Shown one piece after another: positions 55,308 to 64,000 of a stretch of 64,000 nucleotides of DNA (position 1 is its first letter; every line of letters starts with the position of its first letter). The position numbers and the translations under genes were made by a program. Origin of the DNA: an uncultured Serinicoccus sp. GTDB lineage: Bacteria > Actinomycetota > Actinomycetes > Actinomycetales > Dermatophilaceae. The notes under the pieces were generated by a model. That model did no database searches, was not told the DNA's origin, and worked only from the letters and a program-made list of their open reading frames with translations. Location: positions 124,001-188,000 of the forward strand of contig NZ_CANMUA010000006.1 in assembly GCF_947500995.1 (NCBI RefSeq). Direction: 5' to 3'.

Positions 55308-56975
55308 TCAGCTGAGACCGGTGATGGTGCCGTCCTCGGCGATGTCCATCCCGAGCGCCGCCGGGACCTTGGGCAGCCCGGGCATCCGCATGATGTCGCC
55401 GGTCAGGGCGACGACGAAGCCGGCCCCGGCGTTGACGACCAGCTCGCGGACGGTGATGGTGAAGCCGCGCGGCGCGCCGAGCAGGGTCGGGTCGTCGGAG
55501 AAGGAGTACTGCGTCTTGGCCATGCACACCGGCAGGCCGCCGAAACCGCCGTCGGTGAGCTCGGCCAGCTGGGCGCGCGCCGCGGGGGCGAAGTCCACCC
55601 CGTCGGCGCGGTAGACCTGCGTGGCGATGGTCTCGATCTTGTCCCGCAGGCCGGCGTCGGCGGCATACAGCGGGGCGTAGTCGCTGCCCTGCTCGCACAG
55701 CTCGACGACCCTGCGGGCGAGCTCCTCGCCGCCCTCGCCACCCCGGGTGAAGACCTCGGAGAGCGCGACGTCGACGCCCAGCTGGCCGCAGCGCTCCCGG
55801 ACCAGGTCGAGCTCGGCGTCCGTGTCGCTCGGGAAGCGGTTGAGCGCCACGACGACCGGCACCCCGAACGCCTGGAGGTTCTCCAGGTGCTGCTCGAGGT
55901 TGGCCAGACCGTCCTGAAGGGCGCGGAGGTCCTCGGTGCCGAGCTCTCCCTTGGCCGCGCCGCCTTTGAGCTTGAGGGCGCGCACCGTGGCGACGATGAC
56001 CGCCGCGGCCGGGCGCAGGCCGGCCGCCGGGCAGACGATGTCGAAGAACTTCTCCGCGCCCAGGTCGGCGCCGAAGCCGGCCTCGGTGACGACGTAGTCG
56101 GCCAGCTTGAGCGCCGTGCGGGTGGCGAGCACGGAGTTGTTGCCGTGCGCGATGTTGGCGAACGGCCCGCCGTGGATGATGGCCGGGGTGTTCTCCAGGG
56201 TCTGCACGAGGTTGGGCTTGACCGCGTCCTTCATGAGCATGGCCATGGCCCCGGCCGCCCCGAGCTGGCCGGCGGTCACGGGCTGCTTGTCAAAGGTGTA
56301 GCCCACGATGATGCGGCCGAAGCGCTCCTTGAGGTCCTCCAGCCCGGTGGCGAGGCAGAGCGCGGCCATGATCTCGCTGGCCACGGTGATCTCGAAGCCG
56401 GACTCGCGGACGACCCCGTCCCCCTTCTTGCCCATGCCGATGACGATGTTGCGCAGGGCGCGGTCGTTCATGTCGAGGACGCGCTTCCAGGTGATGCGCT
56501 TGGGGTCCAGGCCCAGGGGGTTGCCCTGGTGCAGCGAGTTGTCGACGAGGGCCGCGAGCAGGTTGTGCGCGGAGGTGATCGCGTGGAAGTCGCCGGTGAA
56601 GTGCAGGTTGATGTCGTCCATGGGGACGACCTGCGACCAGCCGCCGCCGGCCGCCCCGCCCTTCATGCCGAAGCAGGGGCCCAGCGAGGGCTCGCGCAGC
56701 GTGGTGATGGTGCGCGCGCCGATCCGGTTGAGCGCCATGGACAGCCCGACGTTGGTGGTGGTCTTGCCCTCACCGGCCGCCGTCGGGTTGATGGCCGTCA
56801 CCAGGACGAGCTTGCCGTCCGGCTGGTCCTGCAGGCGGTCGAGGACGTCGAGGGAGATCTTGGCCTTGTGGTGGCCGTAGGGCTCGTACTCCTCCTCGTG
56901 CAGGCCCAGCCGCTCGGCCACCCGGCCGATCCGCTCCAGCGTGGCTCCCTGCGCGATCTCGACGTCCGTCAACAT
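55308..56975 (-). CDS. fhs: Formate-tetrahydrofolate ligase
   Basis: 555 residues, the standard length. It makes 10-formyl-THF from formate, THF and ATP. Visible are the phosphate-binding [51 protein letters not shown] and [17 protein letters not shown] lies 8 nt before the ATG. It diverges from the DUF3263 gene; the 245-bp gap between them holds no gene. Confidence 0.97.
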   Translation of the reverse strand: MLTDVEIAQGATLERIGRVAERLGLHEEEYEPYGHHKAKISLDVLDRLQDQPDGKLVLVTAINPTAAGEGKTTTNVGLSMALNRIGARTITTLREPSLGPCFGMKGGAAGGGWSQVVPMDDINLHFTGDFHAITSAHNLLAALVDNSLHQGNPLGLDPKRITWKRVLDMNDRALRNIVIGMGKKGDGVVRESGFEITVASEIMAALCLATGLEDLKERFGRIIVGYTFDKQPVTAGQLGAAGAMAMLMKDAVKPNLVQTLENTPAIIHGGPFANIAHGNNSVLATRTALKLADYVVTEAGFGADLGAEKFFDIVCPAAGLRPAAAVIVATVRALKLKGGAAKGELGTEDLRALQDGLANLEQHLENLQAFGVPVVVALNRFPSDTDAELDLVRERCGQLGVDVALSEVFTRGGEGGEELARRVVELCEQGSDYAPLYAADAGLRDKIETIATQVYRADGVDFAPAARAQLAELTDGGFGGLPVCMAKTQYSFSDDPTLLGAPRGFTITVRELVVNAGAGFVVALTGDIMRMPGLPKVPAALGMDIAEDGTITGLS

Positions 56976-57220
56976 CCCTGCCTGCCTCCTTGCAGCCGGT
57001 GACCACGCGGTGGCCGGTGATGGTCAGCACGGTCCCCGGTGATCGTCAGCACAAACTACAAGGCCCGGCCGGTGGCCCGACAAGGACTCTCTCGCGTGTC
57101 GTGGGTCACACTTCCCCGGACGGAGCGGGCGCGCGCGCGCACAAATCACACGGGTGTAAGTCCGGTGCCGTAGACTCCACCGCAGATCCAGCCAGACCAC
57201 CATGAGGAGAGGACGCATCC

Positions 57221-57511
57221 ATGGGTGCTGCCAGCCACGTGCAGCAGGTCGAGCCTCCCGTCGGGCTGTCGGCGCGCGACCAGGAGATCCTCGACTTCGA
57301 GAACCGCCACTGGACCTACGCCGGCTCCAAGGAGCAGGGCATCAAGGACCTCTTCGACCTGAGCTCGACGCGCTACTACCAGCTGCTCAACCAGCTCATC
57401 GACAGCGAGGCGGCGCTCGCCTACAAGCCGCTGCTCATCAAGCGACTGCGTCGCGACCGGTCCCGTCGCCAGCGGGCGCGCTCGATGCGACGCCTCGGCA
57501 TGCAGAGCTGA
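57221..57511 (+). CDS. DUF3263-family protein
   Basis: 96 residues, the usual length of this actinobacterial family. The conserved core is [36 protein letters not shown], which reads like a helix-turn-helix DNA-binding unit, followed by an arginine-rich tail. Function unknown. A TAGACT lies at 57171-57176, 44 nt upstream. Confidence 0.88.
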   Translation: MGAASHVQQVEPPVGLSARDQEILDFENRHWTYAGSKEQGIKDLFDLSSTRYYQLLNQLIDSEAALAYKPLLIKRLRRDRSRRQRARSMRRLGMQS

Positions 57512-57533
57512 GGCACGGCATACGCTGGGCTGC

Positions 57534-58211
57534 GTGAGCCCGACACCGCTGCGCGACCTCGTGCACCCGAGCTGGGCCGAGGCGTTGGCGCCGGCGGAGG
57601 GGACCGTGGCGCGGATCGGGGAGTTCCTGCGCGGTGAGGTCGAGGCGGGGCGGGGCTACCTGCCGGGCGGCCCGCACGTGCTGCGCGTCTTCACCCGCCC
57701 GCTGGAGGACGTGCGGGTCCTCATCGTGGGCCAGGACCCGTACCCGACCCCGGGGCACGCCGTCGGCCTCAGCTTCTCCGTCGCCCCGGACGTGCGGCCG
57801 GTGCCCCGCAGCCTGCAGAACATCTACACCGAGCTGGTCGAGGACCTCGGCGTGCCGCGACCCAGCACCGGTGACCTCTCCCCCTGGGCCGACGCCGGCG
57901 TCATGCTGCTCAACCGTGTCCTCACCGTCCGCCCCGGCGCCCCGGCCAGCCACCGCGGCCAGGGCTGGGAGGAGGTCACCGACCTGGCCATCGACGCCCT
58001 CACCCGGCGCGGCGGCCCGCTCGTCGCGATCCTCTGGGGCCGCGACGCCCGCAACCTCGCGCCCCGGCTCGGCGACGTGCCGCGCGTCGAGAGCGCCCAC
58101 CCCTCACCGCTGTCCGCCCGCCACGGCTTCTTCGGCAGCCGGCCCTTCAGCCGGGCCGACGAGCTGCTGCGCCAGCAGGGCGGTGCACCGATCGACTGGA
58201 GGCTGCCCTGA
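57534..58211 (+). CDS. ung: Uracil-DNA glycosylase
   Basis: 225 residues, family 1. The water-activating motif is [17 protein letters not shown] and the DNA-intercalating motif [18 protein letters not shown]. It removes uracil from DNA. GTG 57534 lies 22 bp after the DUF3263 stop. Confidence 0.97.
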   Translation: MSPTPLRDLVHPSWAEALAPAEGTVARIGEFLRGEVEAGRGYLPGGPHVLRVFTRPLEDVRVLIVGQDPYPTPGHAVGLSFSVAPDVRPVPRSLQNIYTELVEDLGVPRPSTGDLSPWADAGVMLLNRVLTVRPGAPASHRGQGWEEVTDLAIDALTRRGGPLVAILWGRDARNLAPRLGDVPRVESAHPSPLSARHGFFGSRPFSRADELLRQQGGAPIDWRLP

Positions 58212-58294
58212 GCACCCACGACCACACCGCGACCGCGACCCCGCAGCACCGCCTGGCCGAGGGGCGAGACCAGCACGCCCACCCGCTGCGGCTG

Positions 58295-59185
58295 GTGCAC
58301 GGCGAGGCCGGACCCACCGTGCACGGCCGGGCCGGCAGCATCCGCCCGGTCGCCCGCGCGTGGACGCGCTACGTCGCGATCGGGGACTCCTTCACCGAGG
58401 GCATGAGCGACCCGGACCCGGACACCCCGGACGCCTACGTCGGGTGGGCCGACCGGCTCGCCGGGCTGCTGTCCGGGCACGTCGACGACTTCGCCTACGC
58501 CAACCTCGCCGTCCGGGGCCGCACGCTCACGGACGTCGTCGGCCCGCAGCTCGAGGCCGCGCTCGGTCTGCAGCCCGACCTGGTGAGCATCGTCGGTGGC
58601 GGCAACGACATCCTGCGCCCGCGCGCCGACATCGACGACCTCGCGGCCCGGCTCGACACCGCGGTGGCGCGGATCCGGGCCACCGGCGCGGACGTGCTCA
58701 TGGCGACCCCCACCGACCCCGCCGGGGCCCCGATCATCGGTCGCACGCGGGGGCGGGCGGCGGCATACATCGCCCACATCTGGTCGATCGCCCAGCGCCA
58801 CGGCTGCTACGTCCTCAACCAGTGGGCCTGCGACTTCCTCAAGGACTGGCGGATGTGGGCCCAGGACCGCATCCACATGACCCCCGAGGGGCACCACCGC
58901 GTCGCGCTCACCGCCTACGTCGCCCTCGGGCACACCGTCGAGGACGCCGACGGCAGCGACTGGCGGGCCCCGCTGCCGCCGCAGGCACCGGCGGCCACCG
59001 TGGACACCCTCCGCGGGCACGCCCGGTGGGCCCGCGAGTATGCCGGGCCCTGGGTCCACCGACGCCTCACCGGCCGCTCGTCCGGGGACCGCGTGCTGGC
59101 CAAGCGCCCCGAGCTGGGGCCGGTGGTGCGGCCGGTGGGCCCCGACACCGAGCGACCGCCTGCGCAGGGAACCACCGAGCACTGA
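58295..59185 (+). CDS. SGNH/GDSL-family hydrolase
   Basis: 296 residues from GTG 58295. Block I is YVAIGDSFTEGM (catalytic Ser), block III VGGGNDILRP and block V DRIHMTPEGHH (Asp-x2-His). There is no signal peptide, so a cytoplasmic esterase or lipase is likely. An open frame continues upstream to a CTG that overlaps the ung stop (CTGA at 58208-58211). That would extend the N-terminus by 29 residues and couple the genes; I consider it possible but unproven. Confidence 0.85.
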   Translation: MHGEAGPTVHGRAGSIRPVARAWTRYVAIGDSFTEGMSDPDPDTPDAYVGWADRLAGLLSGHVDDFAYANLAVRGRTLTDVVGPQLEAALGLQPDLVSIVGGGNDILRPRADIDDLAARLDTAVARIRATGADVLMATPTDPAGAPIIGRTRGRAAAYIAHIWSIAQRHGCYVLNQWACDFLKDWRMWAQDRIHMTPEGHHRVALTAYVALGHTVEDADGSDWRAPLPPQAPAATVDTLRGHARWAREYAGPWVHRRLTGRSSGDRVLAKRPELGPVVRPVGPDTERPPAQGTTEH

Positions 59186-59195
59186 GGAGCTGCTG

Positions 59196-59867
59196 ATGTT
59201 CCAGACCCCTTCCGGGCTGTGGCTGACCGTCCTGGGCCCTGACGAGCTGGAGGTGCTGCCCGCCCGCGGTCTCGGCTGGCTCGGCGTCGACCTCCAGCAC
59301 GGCCGGTATGCCGTCGCCGACCTCCCCGGGCTGCTGCGCGCCGCCCCGGTGCCGGTGCTGGCGCGCGCCGCCTCGGCGGACGCCGCGCACCTGGCGCAGG
59401 TGCTCGACACCGGCGTGGCCGGCGTCATCGTGCCCGGGGTGACCTCCGTGGACGGGGCGGCCGCGCTGGTGCAGGCCGTGCGCTTCCCGCCCGAGGGGGT
59501 GCGCAGCAGCGGGCTGACCCGGGCGGTCCTCACCGGCGCTCCGGAGCGCCCGCTGCTGCTGCCCATGGTCGAGACGGCCGGGGCCCTGGACGACGTCGAG
59601 CGGATCGCCGCGCTGCCCGGCGTGGACGGCCTCTTCGTCGGCCCCTACGACCTGTCGCTCTCCCTGGGCCGCCCCGGCGTGACCGACGACCAGGTCGTCG
59701 CCGCCCTGCACCGGGTACGGGAGGTCTGCACCGGTGCGGGGCTGCTCGCGGGGGCCTTCTCCGGCGACCGCGAGCTGGACCGCCTCCTGCCCCCGGGGCT
59801 GGACCTCCTCGCCCTCGACACCGACGTCACCGTGCTGCGCAGCGGGCTCGAGGCGTTGCTCGGCTAG
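59196..59867 (+). CDS. HpcH/HpaI-family aldolase/citrate lyase-like protein
   Basis: 223 residues. The family appears from WLGVDLQHGRYAVADL (Asp/Gln-His region), the metal Glu in LPMVETAGALDDVERI, and FVGPYDLSLSLG (metal Asp). Typical substrates are 2-oxo-acid aldols. GAGGAG lies 10 nt before the ATG, 11 bp after the SGNH hydrolase. Confidence 0.85.
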   Translation: MFQTPSGLWLTVLGPDELEVLPARGLGWLGVDLQHGRYAVADLPGLLRAAPVPVLARAASADAAHLAQVLDTGVAGVIVPGVTSVDGAAALVQAVRFPPEGVRSSGLTRAVLTGAPERPLLLPMVETAGALDDVERIAALPGVDGLFVGPYDLSLSLGRPGVTDDQVVAALHRVREVCTGAGLLAGAFSGDRELDRLLPPGLDLLALDTDVTVLRSGLEALLG

Positions 59868-59967
59868 AGACCGGGTCGCCGGCGCGACCGCCGGTGGCGC
59901 GCACCACACCGACGGCGCGGCCCCGAACGGCGCGCCGCCTGCGGTAGATCTGTCGCAGGTGCGGCAC

Positions 59968-59973
59968 TATCCT
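59968..59973 (+). promoter_or_regulatory. -10 box of molybdate operon
   Basis: TATCCT, 7 nt before the ATG at 59981; probable leaderless start. Confidence 0.5.
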
Positions 59974-59980
59974 CGGTCTC

Positions 59981-60376
59981 ATGACGCAGATGCGGGTCTC
60001 CGAGGCCGCGGCCCTCCTGGGGGTCTCCCCCGACACCGTCCGGCGCGCCATCGACGCCGGCCGCCTCACCAGCACCCGGGACGGGGCCGGCCGCACGGTC
60101 GTCGAGGGCGCCGAGCTCGCCGCGCTCGCCCAGCAGCAGGCCCACCCGGCCGACGTGGGAGCCGTCGGTGCCTCCTCGGCCCGCAACCAGCTGCGCGGCA
60201 TCGTGACCCGCATCGTCAGCGACACCGTGATGTCGCAGGTCGACATCCAGGCCGGGCCGTTCCGACTCGTCTCCCTGCTGTCGACCGAGGCCGTCGAGGA
60301 GATGGGCCTGGAGGTCGGCTCGGTCGCCATCGCCACGGTCAAGGCGACCAACGTCGGGGTCGGGGTGCCCGCGTGA
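59981..60376 (+). CDS. HTH-Mop molybdate-responsive protein
   Basis: 131 residues. The first 50 look like an excisionase/MerR-type helix-turn-helix (MRVSEAAALLGVSPDTVRRAIDAGRL). The rest is a single Mop/TOBE domain (SSARNQLRGIVTRI through AIATVKATNVGVGVP) that binds molybdate or tungstate. It is probably a ModE-like sensor of the mod operon. Its stop overlaps the modA GTG (GTGA). Confidence 0.9.
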   Translation: MTQMRVSEAAALLGVSPDTVRRAIDAGRLTSTRDGAGRTVVEGAELAALAQQQAHPADVGAVGASSARNQLRGIVTRIVSDTVMSQVDIQAGPFRLVSLLSTEAVEEMGLEVGSVAIATVKATNVGVGVPA

Positions 60377-61167
60377 GCAGGCGGGTGCCTCTCGTGGCGG
60401 GCCGGCTCGTCGGCCTGCTGGCCGCCGCGTCCCTGACACTGACCGCCTGCACGCGCGACGCCGCCCAGCCCGACAACGCCGACGAGCCGCAGGACGGGCT
60501 CACCCTGACCGTGCTGGCGGCCAGCTCGCTCACCGACGTGCTCGAGCCCGTCGTGGACAGCTTCGAGGGAGACCACCCCGGCCTGACCGTGCGCGCCGGC
60601 TTCTCGGCCAGCTCGACCATCGTGCAGCAGGTCAACGAGGGCGCCCCGGCCGACGTCGTCGCCCTCGCCGGGGAGGCCTCGCTGGAGCCGCTGGAGGACG
60701 GGCGCCGCAGCGGTCCGGTCACCCTGTTCGCCACCAACCAGCTGGAGATCGCGGTGCCGGTGGACAACCCCGCGGGGGTGGACGACCTCGACGACCTCGC
60801 CGCCGACGGGCTGACCCTCGTCGTGTGCGCCGAGCAGGTGCCCTGCGGCCAGGCCACCGAGCGCCTCTTCGCGCAGGAGGGTCTGCAGCCCGACGTCGCG
60901 TCCTACGAGAGCGACGTCCGCGCGACCCTCACCAAGGTGGAGCTGGGCGAGGCCGACGCCGGCCTGGTCTACCGCACCGACGTCGCGGCGGCCGCCGACC
61001 GGGTCGCCGGGGTCGAGATCCCGGAGGACCGCAACGTCGTCAACCGCTATCCCGCCGTGGCCGTCTCCGACCGTGAGCTGGCCCAGGACTTCGTCGACCA
61101 CCTGCTGTCCGAGCACGTGCAGGAGCGCCTCGTCGAGGCCGGCTTCGGCCCGGCCCCCGAGCGGTGA
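60373..61167 (+). CDS. modA: Molybdate-binding lipoprotein
   Basis: 264 residues. A lipoprotein signal with lipobox LTLTAC (Cys near 28), then a type-II binding protein with VLAASSLTDVLEPVV and SASSTIVQQVNEGAPADVVA, where the oxyanion ligands sit. It captures molybdate outside the membrane for ModBC. GTG 60373 overlaps the regulator stop; its own stop overlaps modB. Confidence 0.95.
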   Translation: MSRRVPLVAGRLVGLLAAASLTLTACTRDAAQPDNADEPQDGLTLTVLAASSLTDVLEPVVDSFEGDHPGLTVRAGFSASSTIVQQVNEGAPADVVALAGEASLEPLEDGRRSGPVTLFATNQLEIAVPVDNPAGVDDLDDLAADGLTLVVCAEQVPCGQATERLFAQEGLQPDVASYESDVRATLTKVELGEADAGLVYRTDVAAAADRVAGVEIPEDRNVVNRYPAVAVSDRELAQDFVDHLLSEHVQERLVEAGFGPAPER

Positions 61168-61964
61168 GGGCGGCCTCGACCCGCGAGCGGCCGACCACCG
61201 GCTCGTGGTCGCTGCGGGTCCCGGCGCTCATCGGGATCGCCTTCGTCGTGGTGCCGCTGGTCGCCCTGCTCGCCCGCACCGACTGGCCGCAGCTCGGCAC
61301 CCACCTGTCCTCCCCCGTGGTCGGGCAGTCGCTGCGGCTCTCCGCCGTGACCACCAGCGCCACCATGATGCTGGTGTGGCTGCTGGGCACGCCCCTGGCG
61401 TGGCTCCTGGCCCGGTCGGACCACCCGCTCACCGCCTGGGCCCGCGCGGTCATCACGGTCCCGCTGGTGCTGCCGCCGGTCGTGGGCGGCGTCGCGCTGC
61501 TCATGGCCTGGGGCCGGCGCGGGGTGGTCGGCGGCCCGCTGGAGGCGTGGTTCGGGATCACCGTGCCGTTCACCACGGTCGCCGTGGTCATGGCGGAGCT
61601 GTTCGTGGCGCTGCCGTTCTACGTCGTCTCCGTCGAGGGGGCGATGCGCGGCCTGGACCGCCGGGTCGACCAGGTGGCGGCCACGCTCGGGGCGGGCCCG
61701 GTCCGCACCTTCGTGCACGTCGTCGTGCCGCTGGTCCTGCCGGGCATCGCCGCCGGGTCGGCGCTCGCCTGGGCGCGGGCGCTCGGGGAGTTCGGGGCCA
61801 CGATCACCTTCGCCGGGAGCTTCCCGGGGCGCACCCAGACCGCCCCCCTGGGGGTGTACGCCGCGCTCGAGCAGGACCCGGACGCCGCCCTCGCCCTGTC
61901 CGTGGTCATGCTCGCGGTGAGCGTGCTCGTGCTCGGCGGTCTGCGCAGCAGGTGGCTGCGGTGA
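61164..61964 (+). CDS. modB: Molybdate ABC permease
   Basis: 266 residues with six membrane spans. The EAA loop, which contacts the ATPase, is QVAATLGAGPVRTFVHVVVPLVLPGI. Start GTG 61164, with GTGA overlaps on both sides. Confidence 0.95.
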   Translation: MRAASTRERPTTGSWSLRVPALIGIAFVVVPLVALLARTDWPQLGTHLSSPVVGQSLRLSAVTTSATMMLVWLLGTPLAWLLARSDHPLTAWARAVITVPLVLPPVVGGVALLMAWGRRGVVGGPLEAWFGITVPFTTVAVVMAELFVALPFYVVSVEGAMRGLDRRVDQVAATLGAGPVRTFVHVVVPLVLPGIAAGSALAWARALGEFGATITFAGSFPGRTQTAPLGVYAALEQDPDAALALSVVMLAVSVLVLGGLRSRWLR

Positions 61965-63046
61965 GCGGGCTGCAGGCCGACCTGCGGGTCCGCCGCGGCG
62001 AGCACGTCGTGGAGGCCCGGCTCGACGCCCCCGCCGGGGTGAGCGCGCTGCTGGGGCCCAACGGCTCGGGCAAGACCACCCTGCTGCTCGCGCTCGCCGG
62101 CCTCCTCCACGCCGAGCGGGCCCGCGTCGAGGTGGCGGGGCGCACCTGGGCCGGGGACGGGGTCGACCTCGCGCCCGCCCGGCGCAGCGTCGGCCTGGTG
62201 CTGGCCGACCCGGTGCTCTTCGGCCACCTCAGCCTGCTCGACAACGTCGCCTTCGGCCCGCGCTCGAGGGGTATGCCGCGGCGCGCCGCCCGCGACCGCG
62301 CCCGGGAGGAGCTGGAGCGGGTGGGTCTGGGCGAGCTGCTCCGCCGCCGGCCCGCGCAGGTCTCCAGCGGCCAGGCGCAGCGGGCGGCGCTCGCTCGCGC
62401 CCTGGCCACGGATCCCGACGTGCTGCTGCTGGACGAGCCGCTGTCCGCGCTGGACCCGCAGACCCGGTCCCGCACCCGGGCCGACCTCGCGACCCGGCTG
62501 CGCGACTACCCGGGGGTCACCCTGCTCACCACCCACGACCCGCTGGACGCGCTGACGCTGGCCGACCGGCTGCTCTTCCTCGAGGACGGGCACCTCACCC
62601 AGACCGGGACGCCGGGTGAGGTGGTCGCCCGGCCGCGCACCCCCTACGTCGCCTCGCTGGTCGGGCTCAACCTGCTCGCCGGCACGCTGGTGGACCGGGA
62701 AGGGTGGGCGGTGGAGCTGCGGCCTGCCGGCGGGCGGTCCGCCGGCCGGCTCGTGCTCGCCGAGGCGCCGGAGGACGCCGCGGCCGGCGAGCAGGTCTGG
62801 GCGAGCGTCAACCCCGCAGCCGTCGCCCTCTTCTCGCGACGGCCGCAGGCCTCCGCCCGCAACCTGTGGCTGCTGCGGGTCGAGTCGGTGACCGTCACCG
62901 GCCAGCGCGCCCGGGTCCACCTCACCGGCGACGTCGACCTCGTCGCCGAGGTGACGCTGGGGGCGGTGGCGGCGCTCGACGTCCAGCGCGGGCGCGAGCT
63001 GTGGGCCGCCGTCAAGGCGACCGAGATCCACGCCTACCCCGCCTGA
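61961..63046 (+). CDS. modC: Molybdate ABC ATPase
   Basis: 361 residues. Walker A GPNGSGKTT (33-41), signature VSSGQAQRAALARAL (Ser in place of the first Gly of LSGGQ), Walker B LLLDEPLSALDP, switch His in LTTHDPLDAL, and a C-terminal Mop domain (ARNLWLLRVESVTVTGQRARVHL) that senses molybdate. GTG overlaps the modB stop. A family-B repeat array follows. Confidence 0.95.
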   Translation: MSGLQADLRVRRGEHVVEARLDAPAGVSALLGPNGSGKTTLLLALAGLLHAERARVEVAGRTWAGDGVDLAPARRSVGLVLADPVLFGHLSLLDNVAFGPRSRGMPRRAARDRAREELERVGLGELLRRRPAQVSSGQAQRAALARALATDPDVLLLDEPLSALDPQTRSRTRADLATRLRDYPGVTLLTTHDPLDALTLADRLLFLEDGHLTQTGTPGEVVARPRTPYVASLVGLNLLAGTLVDREGWAVELRPAGGRSAGRLVLAEAPEDAAAGEQVWASVNPAAVALFSRRPQASARNLWLLRVESVTVTGQRARVHLTGDVDLVAEVTLGAVAALDVQRGRELWAAVKATEIHAYPA

Positions 63047-63052
63047 CCCCTC

Positions 63053-63160
63053 GCACCGGACGCGTGGTCAACACCCACCGGACGCGCCGTCAGAGGACAC
63101 CGGACGCGTGGTCAGCCCCCACCAGACGCGTGGTCGGGCCGCACCGGACACTCGGCGGGG
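63053..63160 (+). repeat. Five tandem 22-bp repeats (family B)
   Basis: Units begin at 63053, 63075, 63097, 63119 and 63141, each about ACCGGACGCGTGGTCA; the last is truncated. The same unit is arrayed at 32419-32734. The array lies between modC and the acyl-CoA dehydrogenase. Confidence 0.9.
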
Positions 63161-63227
63161 ACGGCCACCGAGTCCCTCCCCCGCACCCGGCCCTCGCCCG
63201 GTTAGCAGGTGACGCGACGTCCGGAAC

Positions 63228-63233
63228 TATCGT
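63228..63233 (+). promoter_or_regulatory. -10 box of acyl-CoA dehydrogenase
   Basis: TATCGT, 8 nt before the ATG at 63242; probable leaderless start. Confidence 0.5.
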
Positions 63234-63241
63234 CCTGGAGC

Positions 63242-64000
63242 ATGCTGCCCGTGACGCGCGTGCTCCCCACCGAGGAGGCCGGCGACCTCCTGGCCCTGGT
63301 CCGCGAGATCGCCGACGAGCAGCTGCTCCCCCAGGTCGACGAGGCCGAGGCGGCCGCCCGCTTCCCCCGCGAGGTCTTCACCGTGCTCGGCCGGGCCGGG
63401 TTGCTGTCGCTGCCGTTCCCGGGGGCCTTCGGCGGCGGCGCGCAGCCCTACGAGGTCTACCTCCAGGCGGTCGAGGAGATCGCCCGCGGGTGGATGTCGG
63501 TCGCGGTCGGCGTGTCCGTCCACGCCCTCACCGCCTCCCCCATGACGGCCTTCGGCACGTCGGAGCAGCAGGGAGAGTGGCTGCACGGCATGCTCTCCGG
63601 CGACCAGCTCGGCGCCTACTGCCTGTCCGAGCCGCAGGCCGGCTCCGACGTCGCCTCGATCCGCACCCGGGCGGTGCGCGAGGGTGAGGACTACGTCATC
63701 ACCGGCACGAAGGCCTGGATCAGCCACGCCGGGCACGCCGACTACTACACGCTCTTCGCCCGCACCTCCGACGACGGCGGCCGCGGGCTGTCCTGCTTCC
63801 ACGTGCCGGCCGACACCGACGGCCTCGTCCTCGGCGAGCCGGAGCGCAAGATGGGGCTGCACTGCGACACGGTCCGCGAGGTCGTCTTCGACGGGGTGCG
63901 GCTGCCGGCCCGTCATCGCATCGGCGCGGAGGGCGAGGGTATGCCGATCGCGCTCGCCGCGCTCGACGCCGGCCGCCTGGGGATCGCCGCCTGCGCCGTG
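63242..64000 (+). CDS. Acyl-CoA dehydrogenase, N-terminal part
   Basis: 253 residues, continuing past the right edge. An acyl-CoA dehydrogenase N-terminal helical domain is followed by the FAD/substrate motif YCLSEPQAGSDVAS and KAWISHAGHADYYTLFART. It oxidises an acyl-CoA thioester using FAD; the chain specificity and catalytic Glu lie in the missing part. ATG 63242 is preferred over GTG 63251 because of the TATCGT box. Confidence 0.92.
   Translation, partial: MLPVTRVLPTEEAGDLLALVREIADEQLLPQVDEAEAAARFPREVFTVLGRAGLLSLPFPGAFGGGAQPYEVYLQAVEEIARGWMSVAVGVSVHALTASPMTAFGTSEQQGEWLHGMLSGDQLGAYCLSEPQAGSDVASIRTRAVREGEDYVITGTKAWISHAGHADYYTLFARTSDDGGRGLSCFHVPADTDGLVLGEPERKMGLHCDTVREVVFDGVRLPARHRIGAEGEGMPIALAALDAGRLGIAACAV

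Noticed and set aside
58208..58294. CTG start for the SGNH hydrolase overlapping the ung stop
   Set aside because: The frame is open, but CTG starts are rare and the added residues show no conserved feature; GTG 58295 was kept.

Overview
The window is very G+C-rich (roughly 73% by eye), densely coding actinobacterial DNA. The menaquinone genes, a PhoP/PhoR-like pair beside a PepD-type protease, a WXG100 protein, a DUF3263 protein, an XPB-type helicase, and CIRCE sites ahead of groEL all fit an actinobacterium. Micrococcales, perhaps the Intrasporangiaceae/Ornithinimicrobiaceae group, is my inference, not something the sequence proves.

Layout. 1-14 kb: menaquinone genes (a geranylgeranyl-reductase-family N-terminus, menG, an isochorismate synthase, menD) mixed with a CBS/nucleotidyltransferase protein, an exonuclease, a GNAT, an MFS exporter and an Eis-like acetyltransferase. 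Between menG and the isochorismate synthase sits a 3.7-kb P-loop NTPase/TPR gene. It is flanked by 100-bp direct repeats of the menG/menF divergent start region and followed by a decayed second menG. 14-23 kb: a coupled FGGY kinase / helicase-associated / O-acyltransferase operon, an M13 peptidase, and a small membrane protein between 97-bp repeats. 23-27 kb: an ABC exporter whose permease has a frameshift, and an HMG-CoA lyase-like gene. 27-30.5 kb: the riboflavin operon ribD-ribE-ribBA-ribH under an FMN riboswitch. 30.5-45 kb: XPB helicase, PhoP/PhoR-like two-component system plus HtrA protease, ABC-F protein, a sqdB-sqdX sulfolipid pair, an NRAMP-like carrier and a HelD-like ATPase. 45-57 kb: a glycosyltransferase, a DoxX-like protein, a DUF4031-NUDIX fusion, a lone WXG100, groEL with two CIRCE sites, UspA plus a sodium symporter, and formate-THF ligase. 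57-64 kb: DUF3263, ung, an SGNH hydrolase, an aldolase, the molybdate operon (HTH-Mop regulator, modA, modB, modC) and the start of an acyl-CoA dehydrogenase.

Three layers of non-coding structure cut across the genes. First, GGTATGCC (mostly extended to GGTATGCCG) occurs about 45 times in both orientations, inside and outside genes, and imposes rare ATA and TAT codons. Second, two families of tandem intergenic repeats recur: a 32-bp unit at four places and a 22-bp unit at two. Third, many genes have a TANNNT box only 6-8 nt before the start codon, suggesting widespread leaderless mRNAs. Convergent gene pairs are separated by long perfect or near-perfect hairpins.

Best candidate for an undescribed system: the NTPase/TPR gene inserted between menG and menF, with captured promoter and duplicated target. 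The most unusual genome-scale signal is the iterated octamer. All counts were made by hand.
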